A stretch of 64,000 bases of DNA from Pacificispira spongiicola (GTDB lineage Bacteria; Pseudomonadota; Alphaproteobacteria; UBA8366; Aestuariispiraceae): positions 1 to 64,000 of the forward strand of contig NZ_JABBNT010000001.1 in NCBI RefSeq assembly GCF_012926505.1, given 5' to 3'. Shown here in pieces: positions 1 to 8,354 of the stretch; within the stretch, counting starts at the first letter, position 1; each line of letters starts with the position of its first letter. The position numbers were made by a program, and so were the translations under genes. Below the pieces are notes generated by a model. The model was not told where the DNA came from. It did not search any database and saw nothing but the letters and a program-made list of their open reading frames with translations.

Positions 1-466
1 TGCGTCCGCCATCGATCTGATCGATACCAGCGGCGGGACCTATTTCCCCGGCGCGAAGGCGGCGTCGGACGGGCGCGCCAAGGGTGCCTATTTCCGGGAC
101 TTCACACGCGCGGCCAAGAGGCGCACCAAGAAGCCGATCATGCTGACCGGCGGCATCAAAACCTGGGAAGAAGCCGCGGATATCCTGTCGGACAACAGCG
201 CCGACATGATCGGTCTGGCAAGAAGCCTTGTCATCGACCCTTCCCTACCGAAAAGCTGGGCTCAATCCCCACCCCGGAATCCCGTCTTCCCCCGGTTCGA
301 CAATCCACCCGACGGCGGGATCACAGCCTGGTACACGATGCACCTGACGCAAATCGCCGAAGACCGCGACGCCGAACCGCCGATGGATATCCCCGACGCA
401 ATCGACGCCTATGACAGCCGCGACAAGGACCGCATCCCGCTCTGGCGGGCGCGTTTCGGGAATTGA
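1..466 (+). CDS. NADH:flavin oxidoreductase (Old Yellow Enzyme family), 3' fragment
   Basis: The reading frame is open from base 2 to the TGA ending at 466, so the gene starts before the window. The visible 154 residues match the C-terminal part of an FMN-dependent TIM-barrel ene-reductase: the segment PIMLTGGIKTWEEA followed by MIGLARSLVIDPSLP is the strand-7/strand-8 phosphate-binding region of this family, where the gly-rich loop and the GLAR arginine hold FMN phosphate. The active-site residues lie upstream and cannot be seen, so the substrate is unknown. It points toward the LysR gene 60 bases downstream, which might regulate it. Confidence 0.75.
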   Translation, partial: ASAIDLIDTSGGTYFPGAKAASDGRAKGAYFRDFTRAAKRRTKKPIMLTGGIKTWEEAADILSDNSADMIGLARSLVIDPSLPKSWAQSPPRNPVFPRFDNPPDGGITAWYTMHLTQIAEDRDAEPPMDIPDAIDAYDSRDKDRIPLWRARFGN

Positions 467-526
467 TCTGCATCGAACCAAGGCAATAGTTTCAACAACA
501 GGCTTCATCCCAAGATAGGATGTACC

Positions 527-1429
527 ATGGAAAGCGCCTACGATATGCTATTGGTGATTGAAATTGCCGAAGCCGGTAATTTTACGCGCGCGGCAGCCAA
601 ACTTGGCATGCCGAAATCGACGGTCAGTCACCGTATCACCCAATTGGAAGCGCGTCTGGGCCTGCGGTTGTTCAACCGATCGACGCGGCGAGTGTCTCTG
701 ACCGGCACCGGTCAAACCTATCTCGAATATTGCCGCCGTATCCGCGCGGAAATTGCCGCAGCCAATATGGCGATGTCCAACCTGAAGGACCAACCGCATG
801 GGACACTGCGGATCACCTGCCCCGATGTTACCGCCACCTATTTCATGCCGGAGTTTCTTGGGCAATTCGCCGAGAGGTTTCCCCGAATCTCGATCGAATT
901 GCTAGCGACGAACCGACATCTCGATCTGATAAAAGAGAACGTGGATTTCGCATTTCGCGTCGGGCCGGTCGCCAGCCAGACCTTCATCACACGCAAGATA
1001 TCTTCCATTCGGCGCGTATTGGTCGCCGCTCCGGGCTACCTTGCCGCCAACCCAAAGATCAATGATCCCAACGATCTTATCCAGCATCGGTGCCTACTGC
1101 ACGATGCCCTGCCCGACTGGACGCTTTCGGACGGCACGACCCGGACCACCTTGGCGCCCCCCGCGGCGGCGAAAAGCGACTCGCTCGGTTTCCTGCTGCA
1201 ATCCTGCATTTTCGGGAGCGGTATTTCTTTGCTCCCCGCCTATATCTGCCAACCGGCGATCGCCGCCGGACGATTGACGGTTTTGCTCCCGAATTGGGAT
1301 TTGGTTCCTTACGATATGGCGCTGATATTTCCCGACCGCACAAACCAATCAAAGGCACAAACCGCCTTCCGGGATTTCGTTGATGCCTTTGATTTCTCGC
1401 GTTTCGCGGCTGGGATATCGACAGCCTAG
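527..1429 (+). CDS. LysR-family transcriptional regulator
   Basis: This 300-residue protein has the normal length and order of a LysR regulator. The N-terminal winged helix-turn-helix covers about residues 1-60 (FTRAAAKLGMPKSTVSHRI, then LEARLGLRLFNRSTRRVSLT), and a substrate-binding effector domain follows from about residue 90. The wording of the HTH and of GTLRITCPD places it with the CrgA/AaeR-like LysR group that often controls oxidoreductases. An AGGA motif precedes the ATG. It converges on the quinone oxidoreductase gene and shares the CTAG at its stop. The regulated gene is not known; either neighbour, both oxidoreductases, is plausible. Confidence 0.93.
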   Translation: MESAYDMLLVIEIAEAGNFTRAAAKLGMPKSTVSHRITQLEARLGLRLFNRSTRRVSLTGTGQTYLEYCRRIRAEIAAANMAMSNLKDQPHGTLRITCPDVTATYFMPEFLGQFAERFPRISIELLATNRHLDLIKENVDFAFRVGPVASQTFITRKISSIRRVLVAAPGYLAANPKINDPNDLIQHRCLLHDALPDWTLSDGTTRTTLAPPAAAKSDSLGFLLQSCIFGSGISLLPAYICQPAIAAGRLTVLLPNWDLVPYDMALIFPDRTNQSKAQTAFRDFVDAFDFSRFAAGISTA

Positions 1430-2430
1430 ACTTTCACCAACTGCTTACCGAAATTCTCGCCCTTCAGCATGCGGATGAAAGCGTGTGGCGTCGATTCGAT
1501 GCCATGGGAAATATCTTCTCGAGCTGTTAGGGCACCTTCCCTGTACCATTCCAGAAGCTGCGATCGTGCCGACACATAGTCGGATTCAAAGTCGTCGAGG
1601 AGGAACCCTTCCACGCGAACGCGCGAAACCAAGATACGACGAAGATGCCGCGGCCCGATATCCGGTTCGTCAAAGCGATCCGCAAGAGCCACGGTGCCGA
1701 CGATCACAACCCTTCCGAACAGGTTGATATTCATCATGGCGGCGTCATGGATCGGTCCCGCCGTATTATCTAAGTAAACATCGACCCCATTCGGACATGC
1801 GGCAGCCACCGCTTCGGTGATGTTTTCCACTGTTCGGTGATTGATACCGGTTCGATAGCCGATCGTTTTGCACCATTCGACTTTCTGGTCCGACCCGGCC
1901 ACCGCAACGACATCCAGTCCTTTGATGCGGGCAATTTGACCGGCAATTTGGCCGACGGCGCCCGATGCCGCCGAAATCAATACCGTCTCCCCCTGCTTCG
2001 GTCGTCCGACGTTCAGTAGGGAAAAATACGCCGTAAGGCCCGGCATGCCGAGACAGCCGAGAGAGGTTTGCACCGGTGCCGCTGCCGGATCCAGACGCAG
2101 GGCGGTATCGGCCGCAACAACCGTATACGGTTGCCAACCGAAATCGTCGGCCTGAACGATATCCCCGACGTTGAATAGGGATGATTCCGAGGCCATGACC
2201 TCCCCAACGCCCCCGCCGCGCATGATGTCCCCGATCTTTGCGCCCGCCGCATAGTTTTTGGCTGGGCTGAGCCGTCCGCGCATATATGGGTCGACCGACA
2301 ACCAAAGCGTACGAACAAGTAATTCGCCGGTACGCGGGGTGGGCACTGCATTTTCTTCAAAGGAAAAATCGTCCGGGATCGGCATTCCGGAAGAATGCCG
2401 CTTCAAAATCCAGGTGGGGTTTGTCGTCAT
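1426..2430 (-). CDS. Zinc-independent NADP-dependent oxidoreductase (CurA/YncB-like MDR family)
   Basis: A 334-residue medium-chain dehydrogenase/reductase. The opening (NPTWILKRHSSGMPIPDDF, then LLVRTLWLSVDPYMRGRLS) is typical of the leukotriene B4 12-hydroxydehydrogenase / curcumin reductase CurA group, which reduces the C=C bond of enones with NADPH. The nucleotide-binding motif is SAASGAVGQIAGQIARIKG near residues 153-171. There are no structural-zinc cysteines, as expected for this subgroup. GAGG lies about 8 bases before the ATG. A perfect 10-bp inverted repeat sits 78-100 bases upstream of the start and could be its operator. The substrate is unknown. Confidence 0.9.
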   Translation of the reverse strand: MTTNPTWILKRHSSGMPIPDDFSFEENAVPTPRTGELLVRTLWLSVDPYMRGRLSPAKNYAAGAKIGDIMRGGGVGEVMASESSLFNVGDIVQADDFGWQPYTVVAADTALRLDPAAAPVQTSLGCLGMPGLTAYFSLLNVGRPKQGETVLISAASGAVGQIAGQIARIKGLDVVAVAGSDQKVEWCKTIGYRTGINHRTVENITEAVAAACPNGVDVYLDNTAGPIHDAAMMNINLFGRVVIVGTVALADRFDEPDIGPRHLRRILVSRVRVEGFLLDDFESDYVSARSQLLEWYREGALTAREDISHGIESTPHAFIRMLKGENFGKQLVKV

Positions 2431-2507
2431 CGCGATGCCTCATGGTACGGTGTTTCACGGAACTCCAACCGGATATAACCGCCCGCACCATCTCGCTGTA
2501 GACGTCC

Positions 2508-2530
2508 ATTTTGAACAGATTGTTCAAAAT
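2508..2530. promoter_or_regulatory. Perfect palindrome, candidate operator
   Basis: ATTTTGAACA is followed by a 3-base spacer and its exact reverse complement. The palindrome lies 78-100 bases upstream of the start of the MDR oxidoreductase gene transcribed leftward. Such 10-bp arms with a short spacer are typical of a TetR- or MarR-type dimer site. No regulator of either family is seen next to it, so the partner is unknown. Confidence 0.5.
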
Positions 2531-2621
2531 ATCGGACAATAGAATTGCCGAAGCAATAGATAACCGCTTTTCTCAACGCCTCGGCAGAACCGGACGCTGG
2601 CAGCCGAAACCGAGTGCCCCG

Positions 2622-4661
2622 TCACACCGTCCTGACCAGCCGGAGCGCGTCATAGATTGCCGCATGCGTATTGCGGGCGGAGACCGCGTCCCCGATGCGG
2701 AAGAGCTGGAACCGGCCATCGGCGTTTCGGCTGACCGTCTGCATTTCCCCGGCAATCAGGGCGTCGTAGTCGACCTCCCCCAGATTGCGGGACAGCGGCT
2801 TCAGGTCGAAATACAAATCGTCCAACGGGATTGTGCCGTGATTGACGACGATCTGATCCACGGTTCGCTGCAGGGCGATCCCGCCGTAATCGCTGCCGAT
2901 ATGGGCGACGAGTTGGTTTCCGGCCTGCTCCGCCGCCAGCAGGCGATAGGTCACGGTGAAGACCGTATCCAGCTTTTGCAGCTTGCGCATATAGGGGACG
3001 AGATTGAGCCCCATGACCTCCGGCGCAAAGGATCGGTCGGGGGTCATGATTTCCACTCGCGCGCCGGATTCGGCGATGAATTCCGCCGCCTGAAGCCCGG
3101 CATGGTCGCCCGCATCGTCAAACAGCAGGACATTGTTCCCCGGCTTCACATCGCCGGAAATGATATCCCAGGCGGATACGACGAGTTCATTGCCCGCCGA
3201 CAGGATTTCGGTATTCGGCAAACCGCCCGTGGCGATGACGACGACGTCGGGGTTTTCCGCCTCGATTGTCGCGGCCTCCGCCCAGGTGTTGAAGCGGAAG
3301 GTCACGCCCAGTTTCTCGCATTGGGCCATGCGCCAGTCGACGATGCTGATCATTTCCTGACGACGCGGGCTTTGCGCGGTCAATCGGATCTGCCCGCCGG
3401 GCTTGTCGGCGACTTCGAACACGGTCACGTCATGGCCGCGCTCGCCCGCGACCCGCGCGGCCTCCAACCCCGCCGGGCCGGCGCCGACGATGACGAGCTT
3501 TTTTCGATCCGTCGCACGGTCGATCCGGTGCGGCATCGTCTCTTCGCGGCCCGTGGACGGATTATGGATGCACAGCGCCGCGCCGCCCTGATAGATGCGG
3601 TCCAGGCAGTAGGTCGCGCCGACGCAGGGGCGGATATCCTCCTCCCGCTTTTCCATAATCTTTCGGACGATATGCGGATCCGCGAGATGGGCGCGGGTCA
3701 TGCCGACCATATCCAGCTTCCCGGACGCGATCGCATGACGCGCGGTGGCGACATCCGGAATTTTCGCCGCATGGAAGGTCGGGATGGCGGCCGCCGCGCG
3801 GATTTCTCCGGCGAAATCCAAATGCGGCGAATTCGCCATGCCCTGTACCGGGATGACATCGGCCAGCGCCGCGTCGGTTTCGATATGCCCGCGGATCACG
3901 TTCAGAAAATCGACCAGCCCGCTTTGTTTCAGGCGCTGCGTGATCTCCAGCCCTTCTTCCTTGGTGATTCCGCCTTCCCAGGCCTCATCGGCGACATAGC
4001 GGATGCCGACGATGAAATCCTCCCCGACCCGCGACCGGATTTCCCGCAACACCTCGAAACAGAAGCGCATGCGGTTTTCCAGGCTGGGACCGCCATAGGG
4101 ACCGTCCAGATCGTTGGTATTCGGGGACCAGAACTGATCCATCAAATGGCCGTAGGATTCCAGTTCGATCCCATCCATGCCGCCTGCTTTCATCCGTTCG
4201 GCGGCATCGCCGTAATCCTTCACGATACGGGCGATGTCCCATTCTTCGATCCGTTTCGGAAAGGCGCGGTGGGCCGGTTCCCAATGCTGGGACGACGATA
4301 CGACCGGCAGCCAATCGTCCTTGTCCCAGCGTGTGCGGCGGCCCAGATGCGTCAGTTGGATCATCACCGCCGCGCCGTGCTCGTGCACCGCATCGGTCAG
4401 GTCCTTAATCCAGGGAACGACCTCGTCCTTATAGGCCAGGATATTGTTGAAGGCGGGGGGACTGTCCTTCGACACCGCCGCCGATCCCGCCGTCATGGTC
4501 AGCGCGATCCCGCCCTTCGCCCGTTCCGCGTGATAGGCGCGGTACCGCCCTTTCGGCATGCCGTCTTCCGGATAGGCCGGTTCGTGCGACGTCACGATGA
4601 TCCGGTTGCGCAGGGTCAGATGTTTCAGTTTGAAGGGCTGGAGAAGCGGGTCGTTGGACAT
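2622..4661 (-). CDS. OYE-type FMN/iron-sulfur/FAD oxidoreductase (2,4-dienoyl-CoA reductase / DgcA-like)
   Basis: This 679-residue protein (ATG at 4661 chosen because GGATGG precedes it and MSNDPLLQPFKLKHL starts the family alignment) has the architecture of trimethylamine dehydrogenase, 2,4-dienoyl-CoA reductase and the DgcA dimethylglycine-demethylation proteins. An FMN barrel covers residues 1-340, a cysteine cluster 346-364, and an FAD/NAD(P)-binding region begins at GAGPAG (393-398). The barrel contains the catalytic-loop segment LTHLGRR and ESYGHLMDQF. The cluster reads C346, A349, C352, C364: one of the four expected 4Fe-4S cysteines is alanine. It is the last gene of a four-gene operon, 87 bases after the racemase-like gene. 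Demethylation of a betaine-like compound or enoate reduction are both possible. Confidence 0.85.
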   Translation of the reverse strand: MSNDPLLQPFKLKHLTLRNRIIVTSHEPAYPEDGMPKGRYRAYHAERAKGGIALTMTAGSAAVSKDSPPAFNNILAYKDEVVPWIKDLTDAVHEHGAAVMIQLTHLGRRTRWDKDDWLPVVSSSQHWEPAHRAFPKRIEEWDIARIVKDYGDAAERMKAGGMDGIELESYGHLMDQFWSPNTNDLDGPYGGPSLENRMRFCFEVLREIRSRVGEDFIVGIRYVADEAWEGGITKEEGLEITQRLKQSGLVDFLNVIRGHIETDAALADVIPVQGMANSPHLDFAGEIRAAAAIPTFHAAKIPDVATARHAIASGKLDMVGMTRAHLADPHIVRKIMEKREEDIRPCVGATYCLDRIYQGGAALCIHNPSTGREETMPHRIDRATDRKKLVIVGAGPAGLEAARVAGERGHDVTVFEVADKPGGQIRLTAQSPRRQEMISIVDWRMAQCEKLGVTFRFNTWAEAATIEAENPDVVVIATGGLPNTEILSAGNELVVSAWDIISGDVKPGNNVLLFDDAGDHAGLQAAEFIAESGARVEIMTPDRSFAPEVMGLNLVPYMRKLQKLDTVFTVTYRLLAAEQAGNQLVAHIGSDYGGIALQRTVDQIVVNHGTIPLDDLYFDLKPLSRNLGEVDYDALIAGEMQTVSRNADGRFQLFRIGDAVSARNTHAAIYDALRLVRTV

Positions 4662-4748
4662 TGCAAACCATCCGTCTTTTGACTGAATACCATGGAATGG
4701 GAAGCTTCGCCTGCGTCGGTAAACCGGCACTCTTCCCTTTGCGTCATA

Positions 4749-5492
4749 TTACGTCCTGGAAAGCGCGCCGACCGATCGGTCCGCCAACGGTAGACCGGCG
4801 CTTCGACACATATGCCAGGCCAGCACCTGATTGCTGGACAGAACCGGCTTTCCGGCTTTCGTTTCGATTTCCTCGATCACGTCCAGGGTCCGCAGATTGG
4901 TGCAGGACAGGAAGACCGCGTCGACCCGATCCGATGCCGCCAGCGACAGCGCGCCGTCGATAACCGACTGCGGTGCGATCCGCGCGACCTTCGCCTCTTC
5001 CGCCTCCTCGAAGGATCCGAAAACGGGGGACTCGATCCCACGCGCCGCCAATTCTCCGCGCAGGGTTTCCGATACCGGCCCGACATAGGGCGACAGGAAT
5101 CCGAGGCGCGAGACGGACAGCGTATTGCAGGCGGCTACAAGCGCCGTCAGCGGTTCCGTCACCGCCTTTGTCGTGCAGGCCCCGGATATCAGGTCCGCCA
5201 CGCGCTGCGGTCCGATGACCGATGTACCGGAAGTACACCCATAACCGACAATATCGAACGCCGCCGGTCGCGGCAGCAGGGTCGCCGCCGCGGGCATATG
5301 GGTTTCCATCGCGGCCAGGGTTTCCGGCGTCACGTCCAGCCCGCTGGGCACGCGGCTGACATAGAAAGCGACACCGTCCATCGGCAGCAGGCGGCGGAAG
5401 TCGTGTTCGATCGTCTCATCCGATTGCAGGGCGATCAGCCCCATCGTCGCCCGTTGGCCCAGCGGGTCGGTCAGTTCGAATTCAAGACGCAT
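4749..5492 (-). CDS. Asp/Glu racemase / maleate isomerase / arylmalonate decarboxylase-like protein (EutA-like)
   Basis: A 247-residue cytosolic enzyme of the Asp/Glu racemase superfamily. The two catalytic cysteines expected for this fold are visible in GYGCTSGTSVIG (about residue 106) and VFLSCTNLRT (about residue 196). The layout fits maleate cis-trans isomerases and the EutA proteins found in ectoine gene clusters better than amino-acid racemases. A strong GAAGGGAAG site precedes the ATG. It lies 17 bases after the M24 hydrolase gene, in the same operon. The reaction cannot be read from sequence; isomerisation or decarboxylation of a dicarboxylate is the family-based guess. Confidence 0.82.
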   Translation of the reverse strand: MRLEFELTDPLGQRATMGLIALQSDETIEHDFRRLLPMDGVAFYVSRVPSGLDVTPETLAAMETHMPAAATLLPRPAAFDIVGYGCTSGTSVIGPQRVADLISGACTTKAVTEPLTALVAACNTLSVSRLGFLSPYVGPVSETLRGELAARGIESPVFGSFEEAEEAKVARIAPQSVIDGALSLAASDRVDAVFLSCTNLRTLDVIEEIETKAGKPVLSSNQVLAWHMCRSAGLPLADRSVGALSRT

Positions 5493-5509
5493 ACCCGCTT
5501 CCCTTCGCG

Positions 5510-6670
5510 TTAAATCACCCGCAAGTCTGAGCCGCAGGGCGTGGACAGCATCCGCGCCCCATCCGCCGTGACCACAATATTTTCTTCATGCACCATGATC
5601 CGCCCATCGCCGGTTTCGATTCCCGGCTCCAACGTCAAGACCATTCCCTCTGCCAGTTCGGTCCTATCGGCAGGGATAAGGGACGGAACTTCGGTCAACT
5701 GCATGCCCAACCCGTGGCCCAGACGCCCCGCATCGGATCCGCCCGCACCGCCGGTGACGATCCGGTCCATCGCATGGAACAAGTCGCAGGCCCGCGCGCC
5801 CGGCTTCGCGATCGCCATCGCGGCGTCGACCGCTTCGATCAATTTCGCATGCGCTGCCATGGATGCCGCATCCGCCCGTTCGACGGCGACATTCCGATCG
5901 AAGTCGCAGAAATAGCCGTCCCAAACCAATCCGGTATCCAGCATCAGGATATCGCCCGACGCCAACGGGGTTTCCGTCGCCGGAGAGATGACATCGGCAT
6001 AACCGCCCTGCCCTGCACCGCCCGCCAGATAGGGAACCCAATCCGCGCCCTCTTCCAGGCATAGAATCTGGAACTTGCGGAACACATCGGCCAAAGGCAC
6101 ACCGACCCGCACGATTTCCGGTAGCCGCGCGAAGGCGCGATCCGCGATCCGGCAGGCCGCTTCGATCTTGTCGATTTCGGCGGGGCTCTTGATCTGGCGT
6201 TGGCGTTTTACGATCCAGCCGTCATCCGACAACACACGCGGCGACAACAGCGCTTCCAATCGCTTCAAATCGGCCAGAGGCATGCGGGCCAGTGTTTCGT
6301 GCCCCATGGGCGTGCCGATCCGACCGGCGGGCCCGGCCACTTCGACCAAGGTATCGGCCAGCAAACCGATCCCGTCATCCGTCAAATCCGGCGCGCGCCA
6401 GGTTCGGATATCGGAAATCCAGGTCGTCGCCATCAAGGCCGCCCCGATGCTGGGGATAACGGCGATTGGCGGCCCCGATGCAGGCAACACAAGGTACCAA
6501 GGCCGTGTCGGACTTTCCCAGAAGCGGGTCAGGAAGCCGGTGAAATATCGGATATCCGGTTCGGTGGTCAGCAGGATCGCCGACAGGTCCTGTTCGGCCA
6601 TGGCATCCTGCGCCCGGCGGGTTCGGCTTTCAAATTCCGACTTAGGGAAACCCCGCGCGGGAAAGCTCAT
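5510..6670 (-). CDS. M24-family metallohydrolase (Xaa-Pro aminopeptidase-like; DoeA/EutD-like)
   Basis: This 386-residue protein has a creatinase-like N-terminal domain (residues about 15-150) and a pita-bread M24 catalytic domain. The five metal ligands are visible: D in MLDTG, D in CDFDRN, H in GHGLGMQLTE, E in LEPGIE and E in HEENIVV. Family members include prolidases, creatinase and the ectoine hydrolase DoeA/EutD. Its ATG overlaps the stop of the upstream lyase gene by 4 bases, so the two are translationally coupled. With an EutA-like gene next to it, opening of a cyclic or amide-bonded amino-acid derivative is a reasonable idea, but DoeB and the Ehu transporter are not in view. Confidence 0.85.
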   Translation of the reverse strand: MSFPARGFPKSEFESRTRRAQDAMAEQDLSAILLTTEPDIRYFTGFLTRFWESPTRPWYLVLPASGPPIAVIPSIGAALMATTWISDIRTWRAPDLTDDGIGLLADTLVEVAGPAGRIGTPMGHETLARMPLADLKRLEALLSPRVLSDDGWIVKRQRQIKSPAEIDKIEAACRIADRAFARLPEIVRVGVPLADVFRKFQILCLEEGADWVPYLAGGAGQGGYADVISPATETPLASGDILMLDTGLVWDGYFCDFDRNVAVERADAASMAAHAKLIEAVDAAMAIAKPGARACDLFHAMDRIVTGGAGGSDAGRLGHGLGMQLTEVPSLIPADRTELAEGMVLTLEPGIETGDGRIMVHEENIVVTADGARMLSTPCGSDLRVI

Positions 6671-7737
6671 GCGGCTGGCTCCTCGCTCAGGATTGTCAGG
6701 ATACGGCTGGTCGCGGTCAGACCGATTGCGTCCCGGCTATCGGACGCGCCCAAGAGCGCCGCCAACCCCGCCCCACCGGAAGCGGAGGTTTCCAATCCCG
6801 CCGCCGCAAGCGCCGGCAGGGCGGCCTTTGCCTCGGCTTCCGTGATCGTCACGAAGTCATCGGCATCGCGCGCCAATCCGCGCAACGCGATCAGGGACGG
6901 TTCCTTGCAATCCAACCGCCCCATACAGGAGACTGGGCCCGTCGTCGCGACGGCACGCCCCGCACGGATGCTTTCGGTCAGGGCAGGCGCGGCCTGTGGT
7001 TCGACGACGACGATCCGGGGATACGCACCCCAGACCTTGCGGGCATAGGCAGCAACCGCCCCGGCCAACCCGCCGACACCGGCTTGCAGGAAGATATGCG
7101 TCGGCCTTTCGGGTATCTGCCGCGCGGCCTCCGCCGCCATTTGCAGATAGCCTTCCATCAGGCGGTGCGGGCGATCCATATAGCCCGCCCAGGAACTGTC
7201 GGACAGAAGGTGCCAGCCTTCCTTTTCCGCCGTCTCCGCGGCGAAGGCCATGCTGTCTTCGTAGATCGCCCCGGCCCGCAGAACTTCCGCCCCTTTCGCG
7301 CGCAGGCGGTCGGCGAAGCTTTCCGGGACGGTTTCGGAGAGGACGACCGCAGCTTTCGCGCCGAAGACTCGCGCGCCCGCCGCCACGGACATACCGTGGT
7401 TCCCGGCACTGGCGGTGATATAGATCTCCCCCGCCAACGCCTTGGCCAGATCGTCTTTGCCCGTCGCCACGGCATCGCAGGCGATGACATAGGCCGCGCC
7501 CAGCGCCTTGAAGCTGCCCAGGCCCATGCGGCCCCGTTCGTCCTTCACATGGACGGAACCGACACCGGCCTGTCCGGCAATATCGGGGGAATCCACCAGC
7601 GGCGTTTCCATCGCCGCCGGACATCGGGACAGAAGCGCGCTTACCGCCTCTGCATCGGTGCTGGGATAGGGAACCGTCGCCCCATCAACCAGGGCCGCCT
7701 CACTATCCCCGCGAAACCGATTGTACAGAACCTGCAT
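6667..7737 (-). CDS. PLP-dependent ammonia-lyase, diaminopropionate ammonia-lyase-like (threonine dehydratase fold)
   Basis: A 356-residue fold-type II PLP enzyme. The ATG at 7737 is preferred over a longer frame because GGGGGAGAGG stands just upstream. Residue K77 in RMGLGSFKALG is the Schiff-base lysine and the motif is characteristic of 2,3-diaminopropionate ammonia-lyase. SAGNHGMSVA and the phosphate-cup segment QAGVGGLAG are also present. It is somewhat shorter than the E. coli YgeX enzyme (about 400 residues). Family members remove ammonia from 2,3-diaminopropionate or from hydroxy-amino acids; EutB of ectoine clusters is a distant relative. It is the first gene of the operon running to 2622. 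Confidence 0.85.
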   Translation of the reverse strand: MQVLYNRFRGDSEAALVDGATVPYPSTDAEAVSALLSRCPAAMETPLVDSPDIAGQAGVGSVHVKDERGRMGLGSFKALGAAYVIACDAVATGKDDLAKALAGEIYITASAGNHGMSVAAGARVFGAKAAVVLSETVPESFADRLRAKGAEVLRAGAIYEDSMAFAAETAEKEGWHLLSDSSWAGYMDRPHRLMEGYLQMAAEAARQIPERPTHIFLQAGVGGLAGAVAAYARKVWGAYPRIVVVEPQAAPALTESIRAGRAVATTGPVSCMGRLDCKEPSLIALRGLARDADDFVTITEAEAKAALPALAAAGLETSASGGAGLAALLGASDSRDAIGLTATSRILTILSEEPAA

Positions 7738-7794
7738 ACCAAGACCTCTCCCCCGGAACCGTTCCCTTGCGCGATCCGCCACCCTAGACAAAGT

Positions 7795-7820
7795 GACGGC
7801 TCCGTTGCAACGGAGCCGTC
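7795..7820. terminator. Perfect 13-bp hairpin between the small coiled-coil gene and the lyase operon
   Basis: GACGGCTCCGTTG is followed directly by its exact reverse complement. It lies downstream of the coiled-coil gene ending at 7845 and upstream of the lyase gene starting at 7737, both leftward. Only a short T run follows on the minus strand, so termination may be weak. It could instead be an operator for the lyase operon. Confidence 0.55.
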
Positions 7821-7844
7821 ATATAGGGGAAAGGTCGGTCGGTG

Positions 7845-8129
7845 TCAGAAGCGGCTCGAGGCCCGGTCGACGGAGTCCCGCAGGGTGTTCCACGCGCTTT
7901 CCGCCCCGGCCTTCACGTCTTCCCAGGCTTCGGAAGACGCCGCGTTCAGTTCGTCGACCCGTGCCTGCAAGTAATCGCGGTGTTCTTGGATTTCCGCGAT
8001 ATGCTTGTGATAGGTCAGCCGCGCGTCGGCATCGGCCTCATCCGCCTTGGCTTTCAGACGGTCGACTTCCGCCTCGGCCTTTCGAATTTGCGCATTCATT
8101 TTATCGGCATAAGCGTTCTGGATACTCAT
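7845..8129 (-). CDS. Small coiled-coil protein (sll1863-type stress protein)
   Basis: A 94-residue, highly charged protein with heptad-like Ala/Leu spacing through most of its length (NAQIRKAEAEVDRLKAKADE, then EIQEHRDYLQARVDELNAAS), ending in a WNTLRDSVDRA segment. It has no signal peptide or membrane segment. The pattern resembles the short coiled-coil family named after sll1863 that is reported as stress-induced. A GGAAAGGAG-like site precedes the ATG. It follows the DUF1328 gene by 48 bases and is probably cotranscribed with it. Its molecular role is unknown. Confidence 0.75.
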   Translation of the reverse strand: MSIQNAYADKMNAQIRKAEAEVDRLKAKADEADADARLTYHKHIAEIQEHRDYLQARVDELNAASSEAWEDVKAGAESAWNTLRDSVDRASSRF

Positions 8130-8177
8130 CAGATTGCTCCTTTCCTCGTTTACGATTTGGCTTTGTCCTCGGATCGA

Positions 8178-8354
8178 TCAGACCGGTGGGCGCCCACCCC
8201 GTAAAACGTGGACGACCAGGCTCAAGACAAAGAGCGCCAGGAAAATGAAGAACAGAATTTTTGCGATTCCGACGGCCGCGACCGCGATCCCGCCGAAACC
8301 GAAGACTGCGGCAATCACCGCGATGATGAAGAAGACGAGCGCCCAATACAGCAT
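8178..8354 (-). CDS. DUF1328 small membrane protein (YtjA family)
   Basis: A 58-residue protein beginning [22 protein letters not shown] and followed by a second hydrophobic stretch ([20 protein letters not shown]), ending in a short basic tail. This length, the MLYWA start and two helices are diagnostic of DUF1328. The ATG at 8354 is chosen because AAAGGAG lies 7 bases upstream, and a longer frame would add a non-conserved charged extension. These proteins are usually induced by envelope or general stress in proteobacteria, but their function is not established. Confidence 0.9.
   Translation of the reverse strand: MLYWALVFFIIAVIAAVFGFGGIAVAAVGIAKILFFIFLALFVLSLVVHVLRGGRPPV

Noticed and set aside
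2511-4682. 723-codon open frame on the plus strand
   Set aside because: It is antisense to the recognised OYE/Fe-S gene and has Arg/Asp/His-rich shadow composition with no family match.
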